This document shows positions 30,421 through 39,193 of a DNA stretch of 64,000 nt, one piece after another. The stretch spans positions 157,769 through 221,768 of the forward strand of contig NZ_LMJW01000004.1 in the NCBI RefSeq assembly GCF_001429505.1, read 5' to 3'. The number at the start of each line of letters is the position of its first letter. The stretch's first letter is position 1. A program made the translations under genes and the position numbers. The stretch comes from Allobosea sp. Root483D1. Its GTDB lineage: Bacteria; Pseudomonadota; Alphaproteobacteria; Rhizobiales; Beijerinckiaceae. The notes under the pieces are model-generated. The model did no database searches. It was not told the DNA's origin and saw only the letters and a program-made list of their open reading frames with translations.

Positions 30421-31619
30421 GGCCCCTCCTTGACGAATTGAACCTTGAGGCGGACCAGGTCGCGGTCGGGGCCGAGCTTGCAGTCGGCGACCTTCATCTT
30501 GGTCATGAAGAGATAGGCCTCGTCGCCGGTCGTCTCGAAATTGCGCGAGCGCGAGGCAGGATCGGCGAGCGCGCCGTAGCCGTAGCGGAGCCGGTCGCTG
30601 CAGTTCTTGCTCCACATGGTCGGGTGGACCATCAGCGTCTGCAGCGGCGACCAGCGGATGAGGTCATCCGACCAGCTATAGGCGACGCGGCCCCCAGTGA
30701 TGTTCTGGCTGGGGTCGGGGCCGAGATGGAAGAGCGCGAGCCATTTTCCGCTCGCCTCGTGCCGGGTCAGCGATCCCACCGTGGTCGGCAGTGGCTTGAG
30801 CGGCTGGCAGGGCCGCGCCTGGCTCAGGTCGTCGCGATAGGGATCGACGGCGCGGATGGTGAAATCCTGCCCGTCAAAGGCGCGCCAGGCGGTCGGGTCC
30901 TTGATTTCGCTGCTGCGGAACAGGCAGACGCCGCTCTTCTGACCTTCGCCACCGGTGGTCGCGATCAGCGCGTACCAGGCGCCGTCCTCCTGGACGATGT
31001 TGGACGGGTTGAAGAAGCCGCGATGCCGGCCCTGGCCGACATCCTGCTTATAGGGCGGCGCCGCCACCAGCGGACGCGGCTCATCGGTCTTGAAGCTCAG
31101 CCCGCCATCCTTCGAATGGGCGGCGGTGACGACATTGTACCAGCAGCTCATCGCATCCTTGAAGCGGCAGGCTCCGGGATGCTTGTCGGCATGGAATTCG
31201 GCGTGCACCAGCGCCTCGACATTGCGGCCATCGCCGGTCCAGGTCGCGGCGATCCAGCTCTTGTCGCTGAACTGGCTCGGATCCGGGCTGCTCTTCGCCT
31301 CGAACGAGACCGCGCAGCTCTTGCGGATCGAGGCGAGGTCGCCACCGATCAGCGGCCGGCTGCGATAATGGCTGGCGAAGGCGACGACCTCGCCCTTGTT
31401 GTCGCGGAAGGCGCGCAAAGGGGCATCCGGCAGATCCCATTCCTCGCAGCGCTCGCGTGCCCAGGAGACGACCGTCTCTTCCTTAGCGTCGGGAGCGATC
31501 TCCAGTCGATAGCCGGCCCCCTTTGGGCTCGGCGCCTGCTGGGCGAAGCCGGCGACCGGAGCCGCAACTGCCAGCAGGACAGCCGGCAGCCAGGCGAAGG
31601 CGCTGCGGACGCGCCTCAT
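30417..31619 (-). CDS. secreted beta-propeller-like protein of the glycan cluster
   Basis: This 400-residue exported protein has signal peptide MRRVRSAFAWLPAVLLAVAAPVAGFAQ. The body has repeated beta-strand segments like those of five-bladed glycoside hydrolase propellers (GH32/43-like), for example RGFFNPSNIVQEDGAWYALI, then CLFRSSEIKDPTAWRAFDG and VAYSWSDDLIRWSP. Asp and Glu residues are in plausible positions but I cannot assign catalytic ones. It lies between the two pyruvyl transferase genes and overlaps each by ATGA, so it belongs to the pathway. It may trim or bind the exported glycan. Substrate unknown. Confidence 0.75.
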   Translation of the reverse strand: MRRVRSAFAWLPAVLLAVAAPVAGFAQQAPSPKGAGYRLEIAPDAKEETVVSWARERCEEWDLPDAPLRAFRDNKGEVVAFASHYRSRPLIGGDLASIRKSCAVSFEAKSSPDPSQFSDKSWIAATWTGDGRNVEALVHAEFHADKHPGACRFKDAMSCWYNVVTAAHSKDGGLSFKTDEPRPLVAAPPYKQDVGQGRHRGFFNPSNIVQEDGAWYALIATTGGEGQKSGVCLFRSSEIKDPTAWRAFDGQDFTIRAVDPYRDDLSQARPCQPLKPLPTTVGSLTRHEASGKWLALFHLGPDPSQNITGGRVAYSWSDDLIRWSPLQTLMVHPTMWSKNCSDRLRYGYGALADPASRSRNFETTGDEAYLFMTKMKVADCKLGPDRDLVRLKVQFVKEGP

Positions 31620-32821
31620 GCCACCTTCCTTTCCGGCTCGGGAGCCGGTGGCGCCGACGGGGCAGCCGCAGCGGGCTTTGCCATCTTGTGGTCGACCTTG
31701 TTCTCGCTGAGGAAGGCGCTCATCGCGCCATAGGTCCGGGCATAGGCCGCGTTGAAGCGGTCGAAGAGCGCCTGGTTCCAGTACTCTTCCAGCTTGAACG
31801 GTTTGTCGCCGAAGACGTCGACGCTCGGGATCTGGAAGGTCTCGGCGAACTCGACGGTGCGGCTGTCATAGGTGAAGTAGATCGAGGGCGTGCCGTTGGC
31901 GAGTGCCATCAGATTGCCGTGCAGCCGGTAGCCAAGCACGAGATCGAGCTTGCGGACGAGTTGCTCGTATCCGGCGACGACGTCCGAATAGAACATCCGG
32001 TCGCGGTAGAGCGCTTCCATCTGCTCATCGAGATACCATTGGGTCGCCCAGCCATTCTCGCGCAGGGCGGCCATGCCCTCCAGCTTCTGCTCGGGCGTGC
32101 CGAGAGCGAGCTTCTTCTCCTCGACCTCGCCCTGGGACATCAGCGTGACCTCGAAGCGATCCGCCATCGCCTTCACCAGGTCGCGGTGGAAGGTCAGGTA
32201 GCGCTTGATGTCCTTGGCGTAGTGCTTGGAGACCTCGCGGCGCAGCGTGACGCCGACTTGGCTGACGCTGTCGAGCGCCGGCAGGCGGATAGCGAGGTCC
32301 GCCCGGTTGTTGCGGAAGGCGGTCGGGCAGCCGATGATCCGGGCATTCTTGATGCCGAGCTCATTCATCACCTCGGCCGAATAGGTGCCGCGCACGCCGA
32401 GCGAGGCGGTCGAGTCCGAGATCAGCTTGAGGACGGTCTTGCTGTCCTCGCTGAGTTCCAGCTTGCCGCTGACCGGCGCCTGCGCGCCGATGCCGAAGGC
32501 CAGCACCGGCAGCTTCAGCCGGCGCAGCACCTCGGCGGTGCGGCTCCAGTTCATCCCGGCGTGCACATAGTTCGAGCCGCGCAGGAAGACGTAGTCGAAC
32601 TCGGCGTTGAACCGGTCGATCTGCTGGGGGTCGATGCTGGTGATCGGCAATTCCTCGAGCTTCTCGAAGTTGAGCAGCTTCAGCGAGGAATCGAAGACGA
32701 AGGCGTCGCCGATATTGTGGTAGTGGTTGATGTGGCTCTGCAGGTCGGCGTGGCGGTACCAGCGGACATTGTCGTGGTCGTAGACCTCGCCGGACGGGCT
32801 GATCACGAGGATGCGGGCCAT
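31616..32821 (-). CDS. polysaccharide pyruvyl transferase family protein
   Basis: This 401-residue paralogue of the protein at 28960 starts directly with the catalytic fold (MARILVISPSGEVYDHDNVRWYR). Shared landmarks are YVFLRGSNYVHAGMNW, PVLAFGIGAQAPVSGKLEL, ASLGVRGTYSAEVMNELGI and LVLGYRLHGNLMALANGTPSI. The C-terminus is Ala/Pro-rich. The ATG at 32821 was chosen from homology to the paralogue; the upstream frame to 33178 runs through the GT4 gene. Two copies suggest two different acceptor sugars or a heteromer. Confidence 0.85.
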   Translation of the reverse strand: MARILVISPSGEVYDHDNVRWYRHADLQSHINHYHNIGDAFVFDSSLKLLNFEKLEELPITSIDPQQIDRFNAEFDYVFLRGSNYVHAGMNWSRTAEVLRRLKLPVLAFGIGAQAPVSGKLELSEDSKTVLKLISDSTASLGVRGTYSAEVMNELGIKNARIIGCPTAFRNNRADLAIRLPALDSVSQVGVTLRREVSKHYAKDIKRYLTFHRDLVKAMADRFEVTLMSQGEVEEKKLALGTPEQKLEGMAALRENGWATQWYLDEQMEALYRDRMFYSDVVAGYEQLVRKLDLVLGYRLHGNLMALANGTPSIYFTYDSRTVEFAETFQIPSVDVFGDKPFKLEEYWNQALFDRFNAAYARTYGAMSAFLSENKVDHKMAKPAAAAPSAPPAPEPERKVA

Positions 32822-32853
32822 GGTCGCGTTCTCCCTTCTTGTTTCTGCGCTGC

Positions 32854-34164
32854 TCACGCGATCATCGGCGCGGCGGCGCGATTGGCCGGAGCCGGCATGC
32901 CCCGCTCGGCGATCAGGCGCTGGTAGAGCGCCAGATGCTGGTCGGCGCAGTCGACATGGCTGAGCGGCTTCTTGATGCCTGCGCGCAGGCGCTCCCACAG
33001 CCCGGGCTCGCTCAGCGCCCGGGTCATGCAGTCGACGAGGTCCTCCGGGCTGCCGGAGCGGAAATGCAGTCCGTCGACCTCGTCGGTGATCTTCTCGGCC
33101 ATGCCGCCGAGATTGCTGGAGAGGATCGGGCGGCCGTGGAAGAAGGCCTCCTGGATCACGATCGGCGAGTTCTCCCACCAGACCGAGGGCATCACCACCC
33201 AGTCGACCGAACGCATCAGGTTCGGCATCTCGTGGTTCTGGAAGGCGCCGCAGAAGCGCACGCGCCGCCCGGCCGCCTCGACCAGGTCGGCGAACTTCTT
33301 CTTGTAGGCCTCCGGCTGCCTGTCGAGATTGCCGCCATAGACCATCAGCACGCTGTCCTCGCCCCAGACCGAATCCGGGATGCGGGTGACGGCGTCGAGC
33401 AGCACGTCCGCGCCCTTATAGGGGGTGAGCTGGCCGAAATAGGCGAAACGCGAGCGCCGACTCTCGGGGTCCGGCAGCGGCCGTGGCGGCGCGACCTCGG
33501 CGACGTCGATGCCGTTCTCGATCACCGAGAAGCGCTCGGCTGCGAGCCCCCATTGCTGGTAGCGCTCGGCGAGGAAGCGGCTCGGCGAGACGAAATGGTC
33601 GGCGAGGTTGAGGATGCCCTTGATGAAGGTCTCGCGCGCCAGGAAGCGTGCCGGCGAGATATCCGGGAAGCAGGCGTTGCAGTCGCTGGGCGAGGACCGG
33701 TAGCAGAGCTTGAAGGCGCCGGTCTTCACCATCTGCCCGTGATGGTGGCAGATCGAGAGATATTCGTGGAAGGTGACCACGATCAGCGCATCCGGCAGCG
33801 TGTCGCGCACGGCGAAGATGCATTCGAGCCCGAGCCCGATGAAATGGTGGAAATGCACCACGTCGGGCTTGAGGTCGCGCAGCACGCGGACGAAGTCGCG
33901 CTCGATCTCGTCGGTGGCGCGGTTCGACAGCAGGAAGTGATCGTACTCCTCGGCATAGTAGAGCAGTTCGCCACCGCGCTGGCGCAGGCTCATCAGCGCC
34001 GTGCCGGCATGGCGCGGCGTCGGCGCGCCGACCCGGGCAAGGTAGTGCGTGTCGAGCTCGGCCTTGGCCCGGAAGCCCTTGTGCAGATTGTAGGAGGCGA
34101 TCTCGGCGCCACCCAGCGAGAAGGAAGGGTGGCCGTGCGAGACGACGAGGATACGCATGCTCAT
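32854..34164 (-). CDS. glycosyltransferase family 4 enzyme
   Basis: This 436-residue GT-B fold glycosyltransferase has the N-terminal SFSLGGAEIASYNLHKGF and the donor-side motif VIQEAFFHGRPILSSNLGGMAEKI, with the E-x7-E-like layout of retaining GT4 enzymes. Cysteines in the central FKLCYRSSPSDCNACFPD resemble the Cys-rich insert found in some GT4 members. Its start overlaps the upstream GT2-like gene by ATGA. It is closely related to the GT4 at 37110-38363, so the two may add successive sugars. Confidence 0.9.
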   Translation of the reverse strand: MSMRILVVSHGHPSFSLGGAEIASYNLHKGFRAKAELDTHYLARVGAPTPRHAGTALMSLRQRGGELLYYAEEYDHFLLSNRATDEIERDFVRVLRDLKPDVVHFHHFIGLGLECIFAVRDTLPDALIVVTFHEYLSICHHHGQMVKTGAFKLCYRSSPSDCNACFPDISPARFLARETFIKGILNLADHFVSPSRFLAERYQQWGLAAERFSVIENGIDVAEVAPPRPLPDPESRRSRFAYFGQLTPYKGADVLLDAVTRIPDSVWGEDSVLMVYGGNLDRQPEAYKKKFADLVEAAGRRVRFCGAFQNHEMPNLMRSVDWVVMPSVWWENSPIVIQEAFFHGRPILSSNLGGMAEKITDEVDGLHFRSGSPEDLVDCMTRALSEPGLWERLRAGIKKPLSHVDCADQHLALYQRLIAERGMPAPANRAAAPMIA

Positions 34165-36341
34165 CCTCTCATGTTGGAAATGGCCAGCGCCCAGCGCCGG
34201 TCGAAGCTGGTGCGGTCGGCAAGGTTGATCAGCGCGCCGACATGCGGGCGGGTCTCGGCGTCCTCGACGACATAGACCTCGACCTCCGGCACCCAGAGCG
34301 ACGGGACGCCGTTCATCCGGAGCTTCAGACAGAGGTCGAGACCCTTCTCGCCGGTGGTGAAGTAGCTGCGCGAGAAGCCGTCCACCTCGAGGAAGGCGTT
34401 GCGCGACATCACGCAGCATTCGGTCGCTCCGGCGGCGACCTCCATCGGCCCGAGGCTGCCGATCGCATCCAGCGGATAGCCGACGAAGCGGTTGTAGACG
34501 CGGCGATTGGCGCCTTCGCCTTCGAGCCAGGCTCCGGCCCAGCGGATCGAGTTGTCCTCGAACAGCAGGGTCGGGCTGGCGACGCAATGGCCGCCACGGC
34601 CGCGATAGGCGCGTTCGAGCCGCCCGAGCCAGCCCGGCATCCGGATCTGGGCGGCGCCGGAGAGCAGCGCCACCGTTTGGAAGCGGGAGGCGCGCACGCC
34701 GGCTTCGAGCGCATCGCAGCTGTCCTCGACGCCCTCGACCAGGACGAGCCGGACCTGGAGCCCGTAGAAGCGTGCCAGCCGGCGCGCCTCCGCCCCGAGC
34801 CGGTCGAAGCTCTCGCCGGGGGCGGCGACCACGATCGGCAGCGGCCTGATCTCGGGATCGATCGCGAGCAAAGCGAACAGGCTGGAAAGCTCGCGCTGGC
34901 GATGATCGAGCCCGATCACCAGACCGAGAGCTGCATCGGCGTTGAAACGGCCGATGTCATGCGTCTCGATCGCCTTGGGCGGCGCGATCTCGGCGGCTTG
35001 CAGGGCAGGCGCGATCTGCTTTTCGACGACGGCCGTGGCGGTCGACGAGCGTGGATCGAGCAGGCCGAAGACCCGCTCCAACGCGCGCCGCGCCGGGTTG
35101 CGTCCGGGTGAGAGCGGCAGGAAGGCGGGGCCGTGACCCTCGACCTCGAATTCGAGATAGAGCGGCTGGCCGGGCTCCGGCAGCAGCTTGGGTGCGAAGA
35201 CGATGAAGCCGTGGCTGTTGCGCCGGCTCGCCATGGCGGGACCGAAGCGCGGATCCTCGGCGAAGGCGGCGGTGACGTCCGGCCGTACGGCGCGCGTCCA
35301 GATCGCGTCGAGGGCGCAGGACTGCGTGCCGCTGCGCAGCACGACATTGCCGACCTGGCGTTCGGGGTCGAACAGCCAGCCAATGATGAGGACGCCGGTG
35401 CCCTCGACGATGGTAGCGTCGTCGATGCCGGCGCGCACCGGCTGCTCGAGGAAGGAGATGGTGTCGCGACCGTCGAAGCGCTGCGAGGCTTGCTTCAGCT
35501 TCTCGGTGGTCGCCGGCGGCGCGCTGCCGCGCTGCAGCCCGTCGCGCAGATGGCCGGGCACGGTGATCTGCTCGAGCAGGACGTGGCGGTCATAGACCTC
35601 GAGCGCCCGCCAGCCGTCATTGGCCCGGAAGAACAGCCGCTCGATCTCGCTGGGGTGCCGGATGGCGCAGTCTTCCAGCAGGCCGAAGAAGCCGCAGGCG
35701 CCCTCGCCGAGATCGTCGCGCTCGAAGGTTCCGGCCTCCAGCACGGCCGGCGACAGACCGCCATGGGCGATCAGCAGCTTGGTCCGCCCTGCCGAGAAGT
35801 TCGAGGTCCAGCCTTGCAGGAAGATGCCGTCGTCGAGCGGGCCCATGACCTCGACGAAGCCGCCCGGCTTGGCGACCGATTGCAGCAACATGCCGACGGC
35901 GCGCAGGCGGCGCGGATTCGACTTGCCGGCGAGCAGGACCTCCAGCAGTCCATCGACCACGGTCGGGAAGGCCTGTCCGGCTTCGTCGGCGAGCGCCGCG
36001 AGGAAGGCCTGCAGCGGCATCGGCTTCGGCGCCAGGATCAGGCGCAGGGGGCGGCCGGGCCGGCCGAGCAGGATCGCGCCCGAGCCGGCGCGGTCCGGCG
36101 ACGGGGCGGGCGCCAGGCAGAGGAAGCCGACGGCGTGCGCGGCGTCGGCCTGCGGCCTCCGCCAGGTCAGGGCCATGGTCTCGACGCGGTTGCGCGGATT
36201 GCCGTCGACCGCGACCGGCACCTTGCCGGGCAGCGCATCGCAGGCGCTCATCACCAGGATCGCGTTCTCGCCGAGCGGCGTCCAGGCGACGGTCGGCGCC
36301 GGGGTGATCATGGTCCGCTCGGGGATGATGACCTCGTTCAT
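34161..36341 (-). CDS. large GT2-like protein with degenerate catalytic domain
   Basis: This 726-residue protein has an N-terminal half of unknown function. A beta-sandwich-like module follows around W322 (GVLIIGWLFDPERQ), then a C-terminal GT-A/GT2-like domain (LGLVIGLDHRQRELSSLFAL to DLCLKLRMNGVPSLWVPEVE). Where the sister protein at 39190 has VNSD, the metal-binding DXD equivalent, this one reads LLSGAAQI, and the later acidic motif is GEKGLDLC. It may be inactive or use another mechanism, perhaps as a partner of the active GT2. It starts four bases after the coiled-coil gene ends. Confidence 0.8.
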   Translation of the reverse strand: MNEVIIPERTMITPAPTVAWTPLGENAILVMSACDALPGKVPVAVDGNPRNRVETMALTWRRPQADAAHAVGFLCLAPAPSPDRAGSGAILLGRPGRPLRLILAPKPMPLQAFLAALADEAGQAFPTVVDGLLEVLLAGKSNPRRLRAVGMLLQSVAKPGGFVEVMGPLDDGIFLQGWTSNFSAGRTKLLIAHGGLSPAVLEAGTFERDDLGEGACGFFGLLEDCAIRHPSEIERLFFRANDGWRALEVYDRHVLLEQITVPGHLRDGLQRGSAPPATTEKLKQASQRFDGRDTISFLEQPVRAGIDDATIVEGTGVLIIGWLFDPERQVGNVVLRSGTQSCALDAIWTRAVRPDVTAAFAEDPRFGPAMASRRNSHGFIVFAPKLLPEPGQPLYLEFEVEGHGPAFLPLSPGRNPARRALERVFGLLDPRSSTATAVVEKQIAPALQAAEIAPPKAIETHDIGRFNADAALGLVIGLDHRQRELSSLFALLAIDPEIRPLPIVVAAPGESFDRLGAEARRLARFYGLQVRLVLVEGVEDSCDALEAGVRASRFQTVALLSGAAQIRMPGWLGRLERAYRGRGGHCVASPTLLFEDNSIRWAGAWLEGEGANRRVYNRFVGYPLDAIGSLGPMEVAAGATECCVMSRNAFLEVDGFSRSYFTTGEKGLDLCLKLRMNGVPSLWVPEVEVYVVEDAETRPHVGALINLADRTSFDRRWALAISNMRG

Positions 36342-36345
36342 CGCC

Positions 36346-37113
36346 TCACCTGCCCGTCAGCATGACGGTGAGCGTGACGAAGGAGAGCACGGCCGACAGA
36401 CCCGAGAGGAAGCCGAGCACGACAGTGACCTGCCGGAGCGGCGCCTTCGCCTCCTTGCGGATCGCGACCAGCCGGTCGTCGAAGGCGCGCAGCGTCTGGT
36501 CGAAGCGCATCTGGAAGACGTCGATCTCTGCGAGGCGCGAGGCGATTGCGCCGTTGCCCTCGACCTCCTCGGACTGCTTCGCCTCGGCCTCGCGCTGACG
36601 GTGCTGCGCCAGCTGCACGCCAAGTTCGCCGACCTTGTCGAGCAATTCCTTCTGGGTCAGCTGCGAGCGCCGCTGCAGCGCTATCAGCGCCTCGACACGG
36701 TCGAAGAAGCGGGCGAGCGGCACGGCGATCGCCGCTTCCGCCGCAAGCTCTGCCGGCGGCGGCAGGCGCAGTTCGAGCTCGGCGCCGGTGCTGGGCGAGA
36801 CGCCGACGATGGTCAGTGCCTCGCGTGCCGCCGTGGTCTGGTCGTCCAGCTCCATGGCGAAGGCGTGCCTGCCGTCGCCGATGCCGTTGCGGCGCAGGTC
36901 GATGCGGCCCTGGTCGGCCACGACTTCCTGCACCTTGAGGCCGCCCCGCATCAGGCGCACGGTCAGCCGTTCCTCGGGACGCGCTTCGTCCCAGATCCAG
37001 CCATGCAGCCGGTTGCCGTCGAGCGCGTCGACGCGCCCGTTGAGTTTTGCCGGGGTCACGCTCGCTTCGCTCACGGTTCCGTCCGGACTGTGCATCGTCG
37101 TCATGCTGGTCAT
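36346..37113 (-). CDS. coiled-coil, C-terminally membrane-anchored protein of the glycan cluster
   Basis: This 255-residue protein has three parts. The N-terminal beta-rich module has GWIWD at residues 38-42. A helical, probably coiled-coil stretch (LIALQRRSQLTQKELLDKVG and the following AQHRQREAEAKQSEE) comes next. A C-terminal hydrophobic helix (VTVVLGFLSGLSAVLSFVTLTVML) ends the chain. It could tether glycosyltransferases at the membrane or measure chain length, but no family is recognised. The start overlaps the stop of the GT4 gene as ATGA; the longer frame to 37884 is a shadow of that gene. Confidence 0.8.
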   Translation of the reverse strand: MTSMTTMHSPDGTVSEASVTPAKLNGRVDALDGNRLHGWIWDEARPEERLTVRLMRGGLKVQEVVADQGRIDLRRNGIGDGRHAFAMELDDQTTAAREALTIVGVSPSTGAELELRLPPPAELAAEAAIAVPLARFFDRVEALIALQRRSQLTQKELLDKVGELGVQLAQHRQREAEAKQSEEVEGNGAIASRLAEIDVFQMRFDQTLRAFDDRLVAIRKEAKAPLRQVTVVLGFLSGLSAVLSFVTLTVMLTGR

Positions 37114-38363
37114 GCCGCCTCCGCCAGTTTGAGTTGATCGAACAGGGCAAGATGCGCCTGCGCGCAGGCGTCCATGCCCGGTGGAAGATCGATGCCGTCG
37201 ACGAGGCGGCGCCAGAGCCCGTCCTCGCTCGCGGCGCGGGCCATCACCTGCGCGAGATGGCTGGGATCGCCGGGGCGGGCGTGCAACCCGTCGACGCCGT
37301 CGCGCACCATCTCGGCCATGCCGCCGATATTGCTGGCGATCACGGGCCGCCGGTGCTGGAAGGCTTCCTGGATGACGAGGGGAGCATTCTCGTACCAGAT
37401 CGAGGGTGTCACCACCCAATCGACCTCGGCCATCAGCGCCGGCGTCTCGTCGCGGCGATAGGGCCCGCAATGCACGATCTCCGCACCGGCCTCGGACAAG
37501 GCTTTGTCGAGCGCGCTGGTGAAGGCCTCGCTCTGGAATGGTGCGCCGCCATGGATGCGCAGTTCGAAGGCGCCGGCACCCAGCTCGCGCATGAGCTTGG
37601 CCGCCTGCAGCAACGGCAGGACGCCCTTCCACGGGTTGAGATTGCCGAAATAGCCGAAGCGGTTGCGGGCGCCATGGGTGTGCCGATGCGGCACCGGGAC
37701 CTGCGCCGGCCTGGCATTGGCGACGACCTCGATCTTCTCGCCGGGCAGGCCCCAGTCGATATAGCGCTGGCGCAGGAAACGGCTCGGCGAAACGAAGCGG
37801 TCGACCGCGGAAAGATGCGTCTTCAGGAAGCGCTCGCGCAGCAGGAAGCGATCCGGGCCGATCTCCGGGAAGCAGCCATGGCATTTGCCCGGCGACGCGC
37901 CGGTGCAGCGCTGCTTGTCGCTGGCGCGCACCATCAGTCCGTCATGGTGGCAGATCGAATAATAGTCGTGCAGCGTCATCACGATCGACGCCTGCGGCAG
38001 GAGCCGCCGCGCCAGCGCCAGGAACTCGGCGCCGATCAGCACGAGATGGTGGACGTGGATCACGTCCGGCCGGAACTCGGTCAACAGCGAGCCGAGATCC
38101 TGCAAGGTGCCGTAATGGTCGATCTGGCTGAGATGGAAGCGGTCGAAATGGCCGCTCCACAACAAGAGGTCACCATCCGCTCCGGTCGCCTGGAAGGCGG
38201 TTCCCGGATGCGGCTGGCGGTGGATCGCATTGGTCGCGCCGAGGAAGAGCACCTCGCAGCCCTCGCCGCGATAGGCCTTCGCCAGATCGTGGGCGAAGAT
38301 CTCGGTGCCGCCCGGATGCAGGTCCGGGTGGTTATGCGCGACGACGAGGATGCGCCGGCTCAT
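37110..38363 (-). CDS. glycosyltransferase family 4 enzyme
   Basis: This 417-residue GT-B glycosyltransferase has start ILVVAHNHPDLHPGGTEIFA, a Cys-containing insert (DKQRCTGASPGKCHGCFPEI) and donor motif VIQEAFQHRRPVIASNIGGM. It is paralogous to the enzyme at 32854. It overlaps the methyltransferase gene upstream and the coiled-coil gene downstream by ATGA each. The frame to 38855 beyond the ATG at 38363 is a shadow. Sugar donor and acceptor cannot be deduced. Confidence 0.9.
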   Translation of the reverse strand: MSRRILVVAHNHPDLHPGGTEIFAHDLAKAYRGEGCEVLFLGATNAIHRQPHPGTAFQATGADGDLLLWSGHFDRFHLSQIDHYGTLQDLGSLLTEFRPDVIHVHHLVLIGAEFLALARRLLPQASIVMTLHDYYSICHHDGLMVRASDKQRCTGASPGKCHGCFPEIGPDRFLLRERFLKTHLSAVDRFVSPSRFLRQRYIDWGLPGEKIEVVANARPAQVPVPHRHTHGARNRFGYFGNLNPWKGVLPLLQAAKLMRELGAGAFELRIHGGAPFQSEAFTSALDKALSEAGAEIVHCGPYRRDETPALMAEVDWVVTPSIWYENAPLVIQEAFQHRRPVIASNIGGMAEMVRDGVDGLHARPGDPSHLAQVMARAASEDGLWRRLVDGIDLPPGMDACAQAHLALFDQLKLAEAA

Positions 38364-39193
38364 CGCTGGACCCCCGGCTTCACCGCGACCAGCAGGTCCT
38401 GGTAATGGGCCGCGCTCTGGCCGCGCCAATGGCCGGGATCGAGCCGTTCGACCGCAAGTCCAGCTTGGGTGGCATGCTCCAGGAGAAAGTCGGCATCGAT
38501 GCCGGCGGCGGCGAGTGGCGCTTCCTCGATCGCATACCAGCCTGGCCCTTCGCCCCAGCGCCGGAACTTGAGCCTTTCCTGGCCGGTGCTTTGCCCGTCG
38601 AGAGCGAAGGCGGTGAGGAAGAGCCGCCCACCCGGCGCGAGCAGGCGCGCCGCCTCGTTGAGGTAGACCACGAGCTCGTCCGGCGGCAGATGCGTCGCCA
38701 CCGAGGTCATGGTGATGAAGTCGAAGCTCTGGTTGGCGAAGCCGAAGCGCACCTCGTTGCCGGGCAGCGAGCCCTGCGGATTGTAGAGCGGGTGGGCGAT
38801 GTCGAGGCGCTGGAAACGGAAGCGCGGATAGGCCGGGGAGATCGTCTGGGCGCACCAGAGGATGCCGTCCATGACCGGATCGACGCCGTCATAGCTGCCG
38901 CGTTCGGGGTCGAGATACTGGGTCAGCGGCACCGCCATGCGGCCGATGCCGCAGCCGATGTCGAAGACGCGCTCATGCGGCTGCAGCCGGCCGATTCGGA
39001 TGAAATGACCGAGGAACTCGGCGCCGATGGCGCGATAGTCGCCATCGCCGACGAAGATCGAATCCGGCGGCGGATGCGGCAGGAAACGGTTCGTCTGGAC
39101 ATGGGCCATCAGCCAGGCGAGCTCGGGCGTCGCCGGTGCGATCGCGGGAGCCGGTTCCGACGTGGTCTGTCGCAAGGCCAGGGTCGCCGTCAT
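38360..39193 (-). CDS. class I SAM-dependent methyltransferase
   Basis: This 277-residue protein carries the SAM-binding motif RVFDIGCGIGRMAVPL and the acidic loop after it, followed by FDFITMTSVATHLPPDELV and LLAPGGRLFLTAF. In this context it probably methylates a sugar of the glycan or its terminal residue. Its start overlaps the stop of the large GT2 gene and its stop overlaps the GT4 start, both by ATGA. The acceptor is unknown. Confidence 0.85.
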   Translation of the reverse strand: MTATLALRQTTSEPAPAIAPATPELAWLMAHVQTNRFLPHPPPDSIFVGDGDYRAIGAEFLGHFIRIGRLQPHERVFDIGCGIGRMAVPLTQYLDPERGSYDGVDPVMDGILWCAQTISPAYPRFRFQRLDIAHPLYNPQGSLPGNEVRFGFANQSFDFITMTSVATHLPPDELVVYLNEAARLLAPGGRLFLTAFALDGQSTGQERLKFRRWGEGPGWYAIEEAPLAAAGIDADFLLEHATQAGLAVERLDPGHWRGQSAAHYQDLLVAVKPGVQR

